From Acridotheres tristis (taxonomy: Eukaryota > Chordata > Aves > Passeriformes > Sturnidae), in contig CM072906.1 in the NCBI GenBank assembly GCA_037013685.1, forward strand, positions 4,315,001-4,379,000: DNA of 64,000 nt, written 5' to 3'. Shown here in pieces: positions 32,965-47,029 of this stretch; the stretch's first letter is position 1, and each line of letters opens with the position of its first letter. A program made the position numbers and the translations under genes. The notes under the pieces were generated by a model. That model did no database searches. It worked only from the letters and a program-made list of their open reading frames with translations, and was not told the origin of the DNA.

Positions 32965-33068
32965 CTCCCAGGTCTGCTGGCCAAGCAGCCCAGAGCTCTC
33001 CATGCTCCTGGGAGCCAGCAGGGACCTGCCTGGGACACGAGGCTCAAGCTCAGGGGTGCTCTCAGTGC

Positions 33069-33108
33069 CAGGGACACCCAGGGACACCCAGGGACACCCA
33101 GGGACACC
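33069..33108. repeat. Four perfect copies of CAGGGACACC
   Basis: A 10-bp unit four times in a row. The core CAGGGACAC is the same as in the large minisatellite at 11.3-12.4 kb. Confidence 0.95.
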
Positions 33109-33399
33109 CAGCAGTGCCACCTTTCTGCTCCTTTTTTTTCACCTCTAAAAGCTCCAGTGGCACAATGAACTCCACACTGGCAACAGTGGCTAATTCCTTT
33201 CTCCGAAATGCTGAGCTAAAGCAGGTGAGAGGAGAGGAAGAACATTTATTCCAAGACTCTTCCCATGGTAGAGCCCAAGTGCAGACACAGACTCAGCTTT
33301 CCAAGGGTGTGGGAGAAGAATACCAAGCTTCTTATAGCTGCTACAGGAAGTTTAAATTGATTTTTCCTCCATTTCAGCAATTAATTCCCATTAATCAAC

Positions 33400-33620
33400 T
33401 TACTGTACAATGCTGCACAATAATTCACAAGTTTTATGTATTATATGAATAAAATTGCACATATATTTTTATGTGATTTTCATTTAATTGAATTCCAAGG
33501 AGATTTATCTGCTGGGTTATTAATAAATCTTAATATGGCCTATAACACTCAATTGATATTTAATTAACCTGCAATAACTGCCTTGTAAAATGTAAATTAA
33601 ATGCTTTATTTTTTCCAGGC
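33400..33620. other. AT-rich block with TAAT/ATTA cores
   Basis: Dense ATTA and TAAT cores (GTTATTAATAAATC, TATTTAATTAACC) in unique sequence. It looks like conserved non-coding DNA of the homeodomain-binding kind, but conservation cannot be judged from one genome. Confidence 0.25.
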
Positions 33621-34812
33621 ATATAACGTTAAATCAAATCCTTCATTCTACCAACAAAGCAAAAAGAAGCAGGGAAAAAACAACATTTCAGGCAACCAAA
33701 CCTTACACCTGAATATATTTGATGTTTAAAGAGGTTCAAACTGGAAATTAGATCCATGCTTTGTAATCAGTTCTTCTCTTGAGGAGGTACTTTTCCACTC
33801 TTCCCAGTTTTAAAGATCACAGAATTTGGGTGGATTTAGATGAAACAACAAAATCTCAGGAGGCTTGAAGAGAAGCAAGAGACACCCATTACTAATAAAA
33901 AGGTTGTGAATTCCCATAGGTAATGTGGTATTTGGCATTTTTCTGAAAGTCTTGGCTCCTAGAGTCATATTATTAAATGAGAATGTCAATTTTCATTTAA
34001 AAATGAAAAAAATTTAAAAAAAAGAAAAAAAGGAAAGGAAAAGGAAAGATGTTAAAGCCCTTTGATAGAGGAAGTTTGCAAACCTGAATGTCAAAGGCAT
34101 GAGAACTAAGAGACAAAAAATACATAAAATTTGATCCTTATCTTTAAAAGTATCTGAACTTTTTGAGACTGAGATGTTTGAAAACTGGGAGGTGGCAACA
34201 AATGATCAAAACAGCTTTTACAAGAAAAGATGAGAACAATCCAAATTATATTTTAAGATCAAACTCTTCTCCTCCTCCTCCCCTAGCAATTTACATAGAT
34301 CTACATTAAATACTGCAAACTGCAAAAACAACTGGTTCTGATTTCCAAACCAGGAGAGCTGGCTGCCTTTGCAAGGTGATTTGAAAACTTCAGGAGAACA
34401 TGACTGTCCAAAATTGATATGTCTATAAAGTTTTACTGCCACACCATCTAAACGTAGTATATCTTTTTTAATGCATGGAGGGGCCAGTCTGTCTCTCAAT
34501 ATTTTATTAAACAGGGTATTTCCACCAAACGACAGTAACCCTCAGTGTCTGTAATCTGTCTGCATTAGATCACTTTAAAAGGTATTAAATGGAAATAAAA
34601 AGTTAAATGTACCACGGATTTTAAGGGTGTCACAGCGTGGAAGAATGAAAATGAAGAGAATGGATTCTGACTTGCAGTGAATGAACAGGAATAAATCCAG
34701 AGCTGCTGGAATGAGAAGCCTGTCCCCTCTCAGTGTTCATCCTCCTCCTCCAGCCCAGGGCAGGGATTCCATGGGGAGCTCTGAGGTGCTCCCAGTTCCT
34801 GTGGCAGCAGGA

Positions 34813-34896
34813 GGGGATGTGATGCTGCCAGGACCTGCTCTGCTCACAGCCCCAGGGGATGTGAAGCTGCCAGGACCTGCTCTGCTCACAGCCCCA
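34813..34896. repeat. 42-bp tandem duplication
   Basis: Two 42-bp copies beginning GGGGATGTGA at 34813 and 34855 differ at a single base. Confidence 0.95.
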
Positions 34897-37800
34897 GCCT
34901 GGCCACTCTCACCCTTGGAGCACCCAGAGCAGGGCTCAGCACATGCAGGTGGCCTCATGGCACAGGAACTCACTGGAGTTTGGCACACTTGGGTTTAATC
35001 CCCAGCTCCAGCATGCACTCACTGGATTTTTGTGCTGGTTTTTACATTTACAGCTGGTCTCTTCTTCTCTCCCTCTCTCTGCATTTTATGATTTTGGCAA
35101 TTGATCAGGAATAGCCTTTTCTCCTTCTTTTACCTTTCATCTTTCTACAGGAGGAGAATATATCCCACAGCTGTGGTGTGTGGGATCTGCTGTCAGCTTG
35201 TGGACCAGTTCCCTTCCCTTCCCAGGACACTTGTGTTTTACTCCACTGGATAGACAAGGACATGGAGGGTTTTTTTCCCCCTAGAGTGGGTTTCTAAGTG
35301 AGCTGAACCCAGCACTCATTAAGGCTGACCATGACTGACAGCTCACATTATCCTGGGCAGCACTTGGATCAGGCAGAGTCACCTGGGAGCAGCCACAGGA
35401 GCCCCAGCCACTCACAGGCTGCTCCTAATGACACTGCTGGCAATGGGATCACAGCGTGAGGAGCAAATGGAATTGGTCACAACACGTTTGGGACTTGAGA
35501 GCTGAGAACCTCCTCACAGAGCTTCTACCACTGAGTTTTCAGGAGCCCAGTGCAGGACTGCTGGGCCCCCTGTGAACACTCTGCTTTTTGGGGATGTGGG
35601 AGCAGACTCTCCATCACCTGAATTATTTCTCTGCTCTGCCCTCTAGAAAACACCCACCATGGCTGCCCCATGGTCACACCCATGCCTAGTCCTAGTCCTA
35701 AACCCCTTTCTGACCACACTGCCTCATCTTAAATCCCAGCTCCAATGTCTTTCCCTTCGAGAAGCACAGCAGGTAAGTATTCCTGACATTTCCATGATGC
35801 TCAGGGTCACCTTTTGTACAGGACTCTCACAGCAACAGCCTCACTGGGAGCAGAGGGAATGCCCCTGATAGCAAACCTGTCACACAGCTGGTGACCAAAA
35901 AGCAAAGCATCCACAGTCCTGCTGCTGCTGATCCCATTGGGAGCAATCCCAGTTATTTACATGGAGACAGGGACTCACTATGGGGGATCCCTAACAGGAG
36001 ACAGCACGAGTGAGTTCTGCCTCTCTCAAAATTCATCTGGAAATGAGCAACTGAGCAAGAACCAGCCCCACGAGACACATCTAAACCCATCTGAGCACTG
36101 GGGACATGCCCTTAACTCACACATCCAAATGATTTGTGGTTCCACACAAACCTCTCACACTCTGGACAGTGCTGCTGCACCCTGTCCCTAAGTCCATACC
36201 CACACCCTGCCCTGGGACAAGAATGGGAGGTTTGACACCAAAGAGAACGAGGTGCCTGATTTGTGTTCCATTTCAAAGGGATTTAGAAGCTCTGCTCCCT
36301 CTCAGAAACCTGCCCAGCCTCCCTCAGGCTTGACGTGACACCAGATAATGTTTGTGGTCTCTGGCATAACTGGGGATTACTGCTCTGAAAAGGAGGACTT
36401 GCTGAAGTGGCTGTGGTTTAAGGAAGGATTTGAAAGGGGAGAGAAGTACAGAGGGAGGCTGTTCTAGACACTAAGTCACATCAGAGAAGGCTTAAAAACC
36501 AAGAGCAGGAGGAAATGAAGGGATCTGAAAAGGAAGGGATTTGGGATAAATGAGTGGAGGAGGAGGAGAAATGTCAGCTAGCAGTGAGATTACATGGGGC
36601 AACGTGTGAGCTCCTTCAGCCCTTCTTCTTGGGGTGACTAGAGTGATGGGAAAGGGGAGATCACCAGTGAGCTCTGGGCTGGCTGCAGGAGGAAAATGGG
36701 CAATCCCGCACTCCTGGTGGGAATTGAGGGAGTTTGGAGGAATGACAGCACAGCTTGCTCAGATCACAGAGTACCTGATGGTGGGAACCCCTTACAGGCA
36801 GCTCCAGCTGAAACTGGGCCCAAAGTACAGCCAGTGGGTTTCCAAGCACCACCACAGAGGTCAGGAGAGGTGTGGGGAGGAGCAGGAAGCTGAGAGATGC
36901 TGGTGGAGGGTCATGGTGTAATGTTCACTCACCAGGCTGAATTAAACAGGGCTGGCTCTGTTCACAGATTTTCCTGTGCTCGTTTGCACTGGTTATCACA
37001 GATAAGCCCCATTAATGCAACTCTCTTACGATGTTGGGAAACCTCAGTAATGGAAATTAAGTGCTCTGCATGGACAGATGAATGGAAGTTACACAAGCAC
37101 TGCCCTATTTCTGAGAAGCACAGCAATGTTGAGTGGGTGCAGCCAAATTTAATAGCTGTTATCAGAACCAAGGAAAGGACTTCCATTCAAGAGGTAACCA
37201 GGAGAAAAGCAAGGACTTGGGAATGTTGCACAACCACAGCAGCTCTGGAGTCACACCAACAGCAGCAACTCCAGTGCTGGAACAATGCACCAGCTTCAGA
37301 GCTTTGACAGGCAGCCAAGGGCCTTACAAAACACCCCAAACAGTTAATGCAAATCCATATCACCAGGCCTATTAATGGCCTGTCATTGCCTGTCTGCAGA
37401 TCACTGTTTTGTGCCAGTAAGTTCTAGATTTCCTGAATCAGTCAGCCAACATTCCTAGCACTGGGGGGATTCCATAAGGTCCTAAAATCTGAAGGACCAA
37501 CCTCTTCTCCACCCATTGAATCACCATTCCCTCATTTCTGGCCTCAGTTTCCCCTTCCATTTAATGGGGACAACATCTTGTACCTTCACTGTAGCCATGG
37601 GACATTCGTGTCCAACTGTTTTCAGAGCTGAATAACTCAAGCAGACATTATTTTGAATTTCTTATTGTCTCAATTTAGGTTTTAAACCGATTCTTACAAT
37701 CTTTCACACACATGACAAAATGATCAAAAGCCATTTGCAGCTGGTTTTAAATCTGCACCAGACTTTACTGAAACCTGCTGTTTCTGCCCCATTTGCAGAG

Positions 37801-39539
37801 GACTTGGCAGGGAGGACAGGAGAAAAAACTGCATTTCCCCTGTCTCTGCTCCCTTGTCTGTTAACGTGAAACCTAAAATACTCCCCTCCATTTTGGATCA
37901 ATGTCACATAACCTCATTTCCTCAGCTTAAGAAAAAGCCTTAGATTTTATATGTTGCACTAAAATATGTCAGCACTGCTCAGTTAATAAACAGTGCTAAA
38001 TCAAAACCAGGCCCCAGTTCGTAGATCATGTGAGCAGTGTCAAACACGGGGAGTGATACCACAGCAGAGATGTAATGGACAGGCTCCTTAGCCCGGGTTT
38101 ATGGCTGTGAAAGAGAAAAACCTGGTGTTCAGTCACTTCTCATTCACCAGAGGCTGTCACACAATCTCTCACAGCTTTTTGGGTTGTGTTTATTTTTCCT
38201 GGGGTTCCCAAGGGCTCTACCTTCTGATCCCCCTGCAAAGCCTCCTCTGTGACTACCCAAAGGACTAAGCCCTGACTTACAGCCAGAACTTGAAGCTTTT
38301 ACTGCACGTTAGAGCAGATCCTTACCTGATAAATCAGAATATTCCCCATCCATTTACACCCACAGAGGAAACAATTTTCACAATTCAGAGGAACAAGGGC
38401 TTTATTTTCTTCTCCATGTTGACTTTTCCTGTGTGGTGACTGTTGAAGCCAAGAAACTTCTCTCACTTGTCAGCAGGACACCCCAGCAGCTTTCAGGACT
38501 GGGATTCAGCACCTTTGGCCACCCTGGCCTGGCAGCACCACTGCCTGCCACGACCCAACCACACTGCAGCTCCTACAGGCTCCTGGTGAAATTAAAGGGA
38601 TGAATCCCATCAAACTGTCCTTGTCAGTGCCACCTCCTAACCAACATCCTGAATTTGGGGGAAAACAATGAGGAACATGTCCTAGAGGTTGTCACACGTG
38701 GCCTTTCATCATTCCCATGTGTCTGAAGACCACCACGGGCAGACCCACAGAGACCCCATTTACTGCCCCTCACACCTGAAACACGACCAATTACTGTGTA
38801 CCTTTGGAGATTAATAGTGAAAAAGCTCCTCTCACTCACTGCTGGAAAGAAAATGTTTTTGGAAAGCTGTTCCTGTCATTTGATATTGTCCAGTTTTTCC
38901 ACTGAGGAAAGCCAAATGTGAAAGCTACGGGCTGGTTCAGTTTTTCCCTTGGCAATACCCAGCTAAAGGCTGCTCAGTGTATCCATCCACCTCCTCCTGC
39001 TGCTCCTGAAATCTGCCATGGATGAGCACAGAGGTGCCAGCCTGCAGCCAGAGCCAGGCACTGTCCAAGGCCACCTGGGTGTCATGTCCAGGGGGATACC
39101 TGGGGCACAAATCTCACCCAAGCGTCCATCCAGCTATAAATGCAGTGCTGCATCAGGGAACATCCCAACTCTGGGGGAGAGGAAGGGCTACAACAATGCA
39201 GGGACCCATCCCTGCCACTCTCAACTGAAAAACAGCCACCTAAAAGTTAGCTGGAGTTTGAACTTTCTGCTGTGGTGAATGGAGAGGGAAACTGGCACCT
39301 CTGGAGGGACATTCCTCCCTTCCCAGGATAGCTGTGTGAGACAGGGAGGTGGATTGATGCTGGAGGTGCCAGTGTCTTTCGACAGGGACTGTAAAAGGAG
39401 CCCTGATAATTATCTTGGACTTTCAGGCAGAGTCAGTTAAGGTGAATCTTTGTTGGACTGAAATCAGTGGTGGTTTCATCTTTGCCTTCAGTGGGGCCGG
39501 GTTTTCACCACGGTAATCTGAATAGATTAGAAAAGAAAA

Positions 39540-39985
39540 ACAGAATAGGGAAACACATCTATAAGGGAATGAAATATTTATTTCCCCCGATTCACAGAGA
39601 GCAATTAAGATATAAAGAGATTATGGGAACTCTTCACAGTCACTGAGTGGGCTTATATTGAACAAGAAAGGAGGCTTTGGAGCCTGCAAGCACAACTTGA
39701 GCTCTCAGCCACCCTGCCTTCCTCCCAGGAAAAGCATCATGCAAATGTGAGGAGGAAGGAATCGCGGCAGACATGCCATCTGGGAGGATGATGGACAACA
39801 AGCTGACTAGGAATAAATAGCAAAATATAATAAATTCCAAGCCATGCCAACAGCAACTGTTGTGCTATGAATTAACAGTGCTATTAAATGTTTACGCACA
39901 CACTTCTGTCAGCACCTGTCAGCATTTATGCAATACATACGTTGGCAAATCTGTATTACGTTATTTCTTGCAACTGATCTGCATT
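39540..39985. other. AT-rich conserved-looking non-coding block
   Basis: Unique sequence with motifs such as GAAATATTTATTTCC, GCAATTAAG and TTATGCAATACATACG, and no repeats. Candidate enhancer by composition only. Confidence 0.25.
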
Positions 39986-40889
39986 AATACTGCCCGTGCA
40001 CATGTTCAAGCAAATTGCTACACTTCTTTTTGACCTATCCATGTGCAAAAGGTGCAGCAGTTCACAGGATTTTATGCCTATGCAGCAAATTCAAGGTTTA
40101 TGTGCCAGGCAGCAGAGCAAGGCTGGGGGATAGAGGGCAGCAAAGGAAAGAGAAAGAGGAGCAGGGAGGAACAAGAGACCTGGAAAGCCCCGGGCAAGGC
40201 TGGAGGATGCCTGAGGAGATGGTGGTGGGCTTAGGGCAAAGCTGGGTTCACCCCAAACCGGGCCAGAGAAGGGAAGTCACACTGTAAGCCTCCCTGAGCA
40301 GAAAAGGACAGAGGTGGGGGAAGCCCCAAAATCCAGCCCTAAGCTGCAGCCCCAGCAGAAAACGCTTGGCCAGGGCTCCTGTGAGTTTGTGCTGCAGAAC
40401 AATTGTGCCATAGCCAGCATGATGGACCACAGTGCTCTTCATGTAACCTTCCCCCTCTGAATTCTCCTTTTTGCTCTCCCCTCCCTTCCCCCAGCCCCGG
40501 GTGCAGTAGCTGGGGTGGAGGAGAGAAAAATGTGTAATTAAGGGAGTTGCCACTTGCTAAAGCTGGAGCAAAAGAGAGGGTTTGTGGTGACAGGGCTAAA
40601 TCTGGGACCCACCAGAGGCTGCTAATGATGAGAGCTGTGGCTGCTGAGCCACCCAGGCAGCAGCAGAGGCAGGAACACTGGTGGTTGCAAAAGGGGCTGC
40701 TGTGCCCCACCTCTGCTCCATGCCAGCAGAATTTGGAGGCTCGGGGACACAGGATGCAGACAGGGACTTGGGACAGCCCAGCAGACACAGGCAGGGCAGT
40801 GAGAATGGAAACAGGGCCACAAGTGATGCTCAAACATCCCAACTGCCTGGCCAGGTTTAAGGTGAGCACAGGGCTCAGGCCAGGGAACA

Positions 40890-40929
40890 CTGGTTCTGGT
40901 TCTGGCTCTGGCTCTGGTTCTGGAACTGG
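40890..40929. repeat. Hexanucleotide repeat (TGGTTC/TGGCTC)n
   Basis: Six to seven copies of TGGYTC. It produces apparent Gly-Ser repeats on the plus strand and Pro-Glu/Arg-Ala repeats on the minus strand in open frames that are not genes. Confidence 0.92.
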
Positions 40930-41389
40930 TGCTGCCGAGGAGGACAAACATTTAGTGCCTTCCAGGGCTGCTGCAGGGCCTGGGAACTGCTCCTGTTCTC
41001 CCTCTCCTCTTTGTGCACAGACACCACAAACTTTTGTCTTTTTACCCTCGGTTTAGTTGAAGTACCAAAAGCAGGTATTTAAACGAGCAAACTTTTCGAG
41101 TTGCTCCTCGTGGTGGCATCAGGAGAGATTTTTGTTGAACCTGAATCCCAGCCCTGCTGGGAGCTGTGGCAGGAGGCAGGACAGGCAGAATTGGCTGATG
41201 CCAGCAGAGTGCCACACAACACCCCATCAAGCCCAGCTCAAACTCTTGATTTTCAAAGGCCATTTGTGCTCAGCACAACCCACTGAAATTCAAAATGTGT
41301 ATGGCCATTTTGCTGTGTGAATTAAACAAGATTCAAAGAGAGCAGGGAGTGAAGAGATCACCCTGGCCATATTTACACTCAGTCAACCA

Positions 41390-41600
41390 CATTAATTCAT
41401 CAACTATATTCCTGTGTCTTTAAACACGTGATTTTGACTCAAACTAAAGAAGGGCTTTTATACTTTACATTGGAATTAACATGACAAGTGATTAGCAGAT
41501 CATCAAGAATAAGACTTCTGCTAATAGTGCTAATAAAAAGGGAGATATTTTTAATGCAGTTCCTAGCATTAATAATTGCCATTATGATAGAGTCAGAATT
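41390..41600. other. AT-rich block with many TAAT/ATTA cores
   Basis: Includes ACATTAATTCATC, GAATTAACATG, GTGATTAGCAG, GCTAATAGTGCTAATAAAA and CATTAATAATTGCCATTATG. Such clusters are typical of developmental enhancers; this is inference from composition only. Confidence 0.3.
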
Positions 41601-43599
41601 TCCAGCATGAGCCATTCCCTCCATAGCCACAGGTGCAGATGGATGAAGCAGCTCAGAGGAGCTGAAGTTGATCACATTTTCCATGTAAAAGGGCACAGTA
41701 ATTACAACTGATGAGGGTGCTGGAGCCAAAACACCAGGTCTTGGTGGGGGAAAAAACCCAGATTTGTAATCAACAGGGGCAACCACAGGAGAAGTTTTAG
41801 AATCCTAATTTAAAGGCACTTAGCAGTAGCATGCTATGCTCCTCCAGGTTCTGAGTACGAGGGCATTAAAGGAGAGGTAGGAAGTGTCCCTGGAAAGTGC
41901 TGCTATACAGGGGACTCTTCAGTGGAATTCACTGGGATTTTCAGTGCTCACACACCTGAAACTCATGGGGTTTTTTCTTCTGTTTAAGGAAGGCACAGAA
42001 TATTTTAGTGCATCTCCAAGTTTAAGTGGAGAAGTGAAGAGGTTGTTGTTTAAGATTCAGTTTTGAGGAGTGCAGTCAGCCCGAAGGGATAACAGCTCTA
42101 CATCCCCATCCTGGAGCTGGAATATCCTTGCAAAACAGAAACGTTGAATTTAATACTACAAGCATGGATTTGTGTCTTTAAATAGCACTTGCTTTGCTGA
42201 AAAAGATGCAGAGATCTTGTCTTGATGATTTGCAAATCGATGGCACCTAAAAGCTGAATTTCCAAACGACTTCAGCCCCCCAGTTTGCAGAGCAGCTTTG
42301 TAGCACAGAGGGATTTCTGTTTGTCTAAATGAGTGTTAAGATCCTTGGAAGTCTTTACCCTGGTTGTGGGTTCTGCATACTTTAAAACACGCCCCTGATC
42401 TCTTCTAACACACTGAACCCCGAGGAGAAATACCAGCAGGGTTAGAAACCACCACCAGATATATTTTGAGCTTGATTGCCTGTATTATCTTAACACCCTG
42501 TTGCTCCAAACCCTCTGAAAACGACATATCTCATCTTTCTATTGTTATTACACCCAAAGGATCTGTCTGAGCTGCCCATGCCAGAGCTCTCACTCCGGCA
42601 CATTTCCTCAGCAGGAGAATTTGGGCTGCTCCTGCCCTGCTGAAGGTGGCTGTGAAAAAGCAACGGGAGCTTGGCTTGACTCTTCTGGCAACACACAAAT
42701 GCAGCAGGGCAACCACTCCTGATTAGCTCGCTCCCACACCATCTGTTTTTCCAGGACTACATGGACTTTTCTGGCACAGAGATTCCTGTTTGAGGATAGG
42801 AGCTTGTGTACAACAGTTTACCATAACCAGCAAAGCCGAGCTGACACTCCCTCCCTCAGAGACAGCAACAGTTTTGCTTGGGTTTATTTATTTATTTAAT
42901 TTTTTTTTGGTCTTGGTAACCCTTTGCCTATTTTGCATGGCTGGTATCACACTGCAGGGGGGCAGCTGCAGAGATTTCTGTGCTCAGGGCAGGTTTGCTG
43001 GCACAGAGTGGAGCATCTCGTGGGTATGAGATGCCAAGGCCAGGCTGAGGGAGGAAGGAAAAGCTGATCCCCCCCAAACTGAGCAGGATTCAGGGCTCTC
43101 TGCAGCAGCCTGGCAGGGCTGGAGCCTCCCCAGCTGCAGGATGAGGAGCTGCAGATCCCCCGGTGGTGGCCAGGAAGGCTCAGCCCAAGGCAGGAGCCTG
43201 CACACCCCTCTCCTCACACTCCTCCCTGGCTCTGGCAGTGCTGGAGCAGCCTGAACACAATGCAGAACCCAGGCCAAAACCCAAAGCCACTCTGTCTGTC
43301 TAACCCTGTCTGGCAGTGGAGCAGTACATTATTACCTTCTGTAATTCCCCCAAGTTATTTAGGGCTGTCTCCTTATTATCTCGATATCTTGGCTCCCATA
43401 ATAATTACAGACCCAGTTTTACAAGGGCAATTTTTTTTTTCTTGATTGGTTTCCAGGATTCTGTTGTTGCATCAAAGCTGTGCTCAATTTTGTGTATTCC
43501 TGACAGATGTCTACTGGGGGAATTACAGCATGGGCACGCAGAGAGGAAGCCATCCACGGTGAGATTAAGGAAACAAAGAGCAGTTCTGTGAATTTAAAG

Positions 43600-43617
43600 A
43601 AAAAAAAAAAAAAAAGA
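43600..43617. repeat. Poly-A run
   Basis: A-rich tract without a recognisable retroposon upstream. Confidence 0.9.
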
Positions 43618-44299
43618 GACATTTCTCACGCACGTGATGCACACCCAGCTGGTCAGATGAGCACACACACACACTTTGGCACTTCATCTGCTGTGATTTC
43701 TCCCAGCTTTTGCCCACCCACAGCAGCACACGTTACAGAAGTGCTGTAAGGACATCCTCTGGTCTGTGCAAGGGCAAGGAACAATTAAACTGAGTTTGCC
43801 ACGTCTAATTTCTTACTCTTTCTGCTCTAGCCAAACCTCCTACAGACCTTCACAAAGGAGTTGGTCCTTAATTATACTTTTCGTAGTAAGGAAACTTTGG
43901 TGAGAAGTAATGAAGTGGACAGTTAAAAGTAACTTGAGAAGCAGCTGAGCTGGGAATGAAGCAGAGATCTGCAGAGCCCTTCCATCTTCACCACAAGCTC
44001 ACGTGTCTGCTCTTCTCTAAACTCAGCCTGTCCACAGTCCTCTGTGATCTGCTGCCTTCACCAGGCCTTGGCCAAGAATAAATAAATAACAACAACAAAA
44101 CACCCTGGTTATTTGTACTACAGTGCTGCCTAAAAAAATACTAATTATCCTCAGCAGCGTGGTGCCTGCAGGCCTGAGGTGAGACTGGCACCCCATTGTG
44201 TGTTAGGTGTTACACAAAACAGGTTATAAAAAGATGGTCCCTGCCCTGGAGAGCTTATAGACTAATTATGCAAGAGAAGGAGTGGGTGGAAACAAGTTC

Positions 44300-44319
44300 A
44301 GAGAGAGAGAGAGAGAGAG
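44300..44319. repeat. (GA)n microsatellite
   Basis: About nine to ten GA units; imperfect continuation GTGAGTGA. Confidence 0.95.
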
Positions 44320-44779
44320 TGAGTGATTCAATATCTCCCAGAGCAGAGCTCGCCAAGTTTCCTGCCCTCTGAACTGGTGCCTAACCCACACAGGTTCCTC
44401 ACACAGGAGGGTCCTGGGGCTGCAGCACCTCCTGCCTCTGAAGCAGCCTTGGAATGTGCCTCTGGTCTCTGTCACACAGAGGCAGAGCCCCAAGGGGGTG
44501 TCTGACCAGTGGGAAGAGCCACGGGGCCACCAGGAGCCATCCCTGCCACGTCCAGCAGCAGCTGAACCCTCTGCCATGCAAGAGTGGTTTTAGGCACTGC
44601 TAAAGGCAGGGGATGGGACTTGTTGGACAAAGAGCTCAATCTGGGATGGCAAACCCTGTATGTTAAGGGCTGGTGATGAGTAGATCAAACCATGTGTCAA
44701 ATAAATCACCCACTCAGTCCAGAGCCATACATGAAAATACAATTAGAGATTAGCCCATGGAGTGCATAACTGGCAATAC

Positions 44780-44815
44780 ATCAGCTACAAATCATTTTAA
44801 AAGCATGTAGCTGAT
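44780..44815. repeat. Perfect 10-bp inverted repeat with 16-nt loop
   Basis: ATCAGCTACA at 44780-44789 is exactly complementary to TGTAGCTGAT at 44806-44815. It sits in AT-rich, unique, conserved-looking sequence (about 44690-45010). It could be a stem-loop or two opposed protein-binding sites. Confidence 0.85.
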
Positions 44816-47029
44816 CTAGCCTCCTTAATTCCTTGAGTTGTTGATTCCAATTATCAGCAGCCAAGTAGCAAAAGGTTTTTTATCCCAGAAGATTTCTTAC
44901 TTTTGGATACAATAAAAGTCAATTTATTCGATGATTACTAGGACATGGGCAGTTAATAGGTTGTGTCTGTTCTTTCTCCCCTCAGATACTTCAGAGTGGA
45001 TCCATTAACACATTTACAGAGTAGACTTAAACAATAATAGTTCTGCTCCTTCTCTGGGGGTACCCAAACCAACCCACTTTTTGTACAGGGCTCTGGGATG
45101 TTTTTTACCATTACAGCTCCAGAGGAATTTACATAATTGGTTATGAATAATTTGTAACTTGTCTAAGAGTCTCCATGTAGCTATCTGATTTACTACAGCT
45201 TCCCACTCCAGAACCAGCAGAAGATTTTAATACCGTTTTTAATTGCAAGATCATAATTTAAGCATATCAGTTCTGCCTAATGCAGACAGGACGTGAGAGC
45301 AGCTCCTCTCCACAGCCTCCCCCTGTGCCTGGCACCCAGCTCCAGGAGGGCCCTGCAAACAGCACTGCCCTAAGTGCAGACCCCTCTTCCCTCCTTTATG
45401 TGTTTGACTCCGAATTAGCTGCTTTTTGAAAGGAGGAAGGAAGAAAAACCCTCGTGGTTTAAGGTCAATACCTGCTGGGGGTGTCTGTATCCCTTTGGTC
45501 ACTCCTTTAGTCTGAGCACAAGAGCAATAATGCATCCTCCCCTTGGCTGAGGCTGCTGGAGTGCAGCTAGGGAGCACTCCAGGGATGGATGGATGCTCTA
45601 GGACAAGGTTTATAGGGAATACAAATTACCTTCATCAGGGCTGGGGTGCTGGAGGAATTGACGATGCAGTACCAAAGATTTGGGTTTTGGACAGAAATCT
45701 GCATTTAAACTGCTCCTAAGCACTCTCAGGAATCTGGCCCTGTTATGCAGGCAGGGATATATAAAATAATCTGATTTTGCATAGGTACAGGTAAGTCTCC
45801 TGCCTGCACAGAAATCTGAGATCAAGCCAGCAGCCTGAAGGCAGCTCAGTGACCTGGGAGAGCCCCTGCACAAGGGGTGTGTGCCATGGCCTGAGTGCTC
45901 CTCCCCACCAGGGCTTCCCCCTGGGCCAGGTGTCCCCTGCTCTGTGCCCCAGGAATGCTCTGGTGTCTCAGTGCTGAGATTCCCATGACCTGGATCTGGG
46001 AATTCTCCTTTCTCCTCATCCCACAGGATCCAGCTTTCTGCCAAAACCTCCATCCAGTTGGGAAGAAATCAGCCATCAGATCCAGAGCCACTGAGCACCA
46101 CAGGCTGGCTGCACTGGCTCTGTTTCCTTAGAAAATGGCACCAGAAAAAAAAAAGATTCCATATTTTCAGTCAGTTGGAAGGAAGTCTAAAGCATAAGAC
46201 TGCAACAAACTTTTGCTCATTTTTTCCCTATATGATTTTTTGTTTCAGCAAATGGAATTTAGGACTGGGTCACTGCATCAAATTGCTTGCTCCCACAGGA
46301 AGCCTCTTCATGTACCCCATTTAATTATTAATATTTCTGCCCCCCAGTTCAACAAAATCACAGGAACATTCCTAAATTTGTTGAACTTGAGGTAACTGCT
46401 AATCTTCAGCTGCCTCCAAGTGGCATTTCCAAAGACAGAGGCCATGCTGTTACATCTTAAAAAACTGGTTTAATAAAAGATGTTATATCTCTTTCTCCAA
46501 ATTTCACTATGCAAAGGGTAAATAATTGCTTAAATTCAGTGTTTAGTCAAGAGAGCATGAACTTCATTGAGGCAAATCCCCAGTGAGACTTAAGGATATG
46601 CCTAAATGCTTCCTCTGATTTGGGGCTTCAACTGGCCTTTGCTATGATAGGGCCTTTACTGGATTTTTCTCCTTCTGCTACACTTTCTTTTTAAAAAATT
46701 AATCCCATCAAACTACTGAAAGAACCACCTCACTTCCTTCAAGTTTCTTCCCAACATGTATAAAAAAGATGGTTTATTGTCCTGAAACCAAACCCATTCC
46801 AGCCTGTCAAAACCTTTCTGTAAGGCAGCAGCGAGCTGAATAATACATTTCACATTAAATTACACAACTGTGTCATCGGGCTAACATTAAAGGTAAGTCA
46901 TTAATAAAAAGAGAAAATAAAGTGGTCCTTAATTATACAAGACATTAAAAGGCTGAGTGTTTTGCTTCTGCAGCACCCTCACTTTGTGAGAATAAACGTT
47001 TTAAGAGCAGTGTGAACTTTTCTGGGTGG

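Noticed and set aside
36634..36921. 95-codon plus frame (MTRVMGKGRSPVSSG start)
   Set aside because: Looks faintly protein-like but has no recognisable family, and flanking splice sites are not consistent.
40339..40947. 202-codon minus frame with Pro-Glu repeats and its plus-strand Gly-Ser mirror
   Set aside because: The repeats come from a (TGGYTC)n hexamer and the rest has no domain or splice support.
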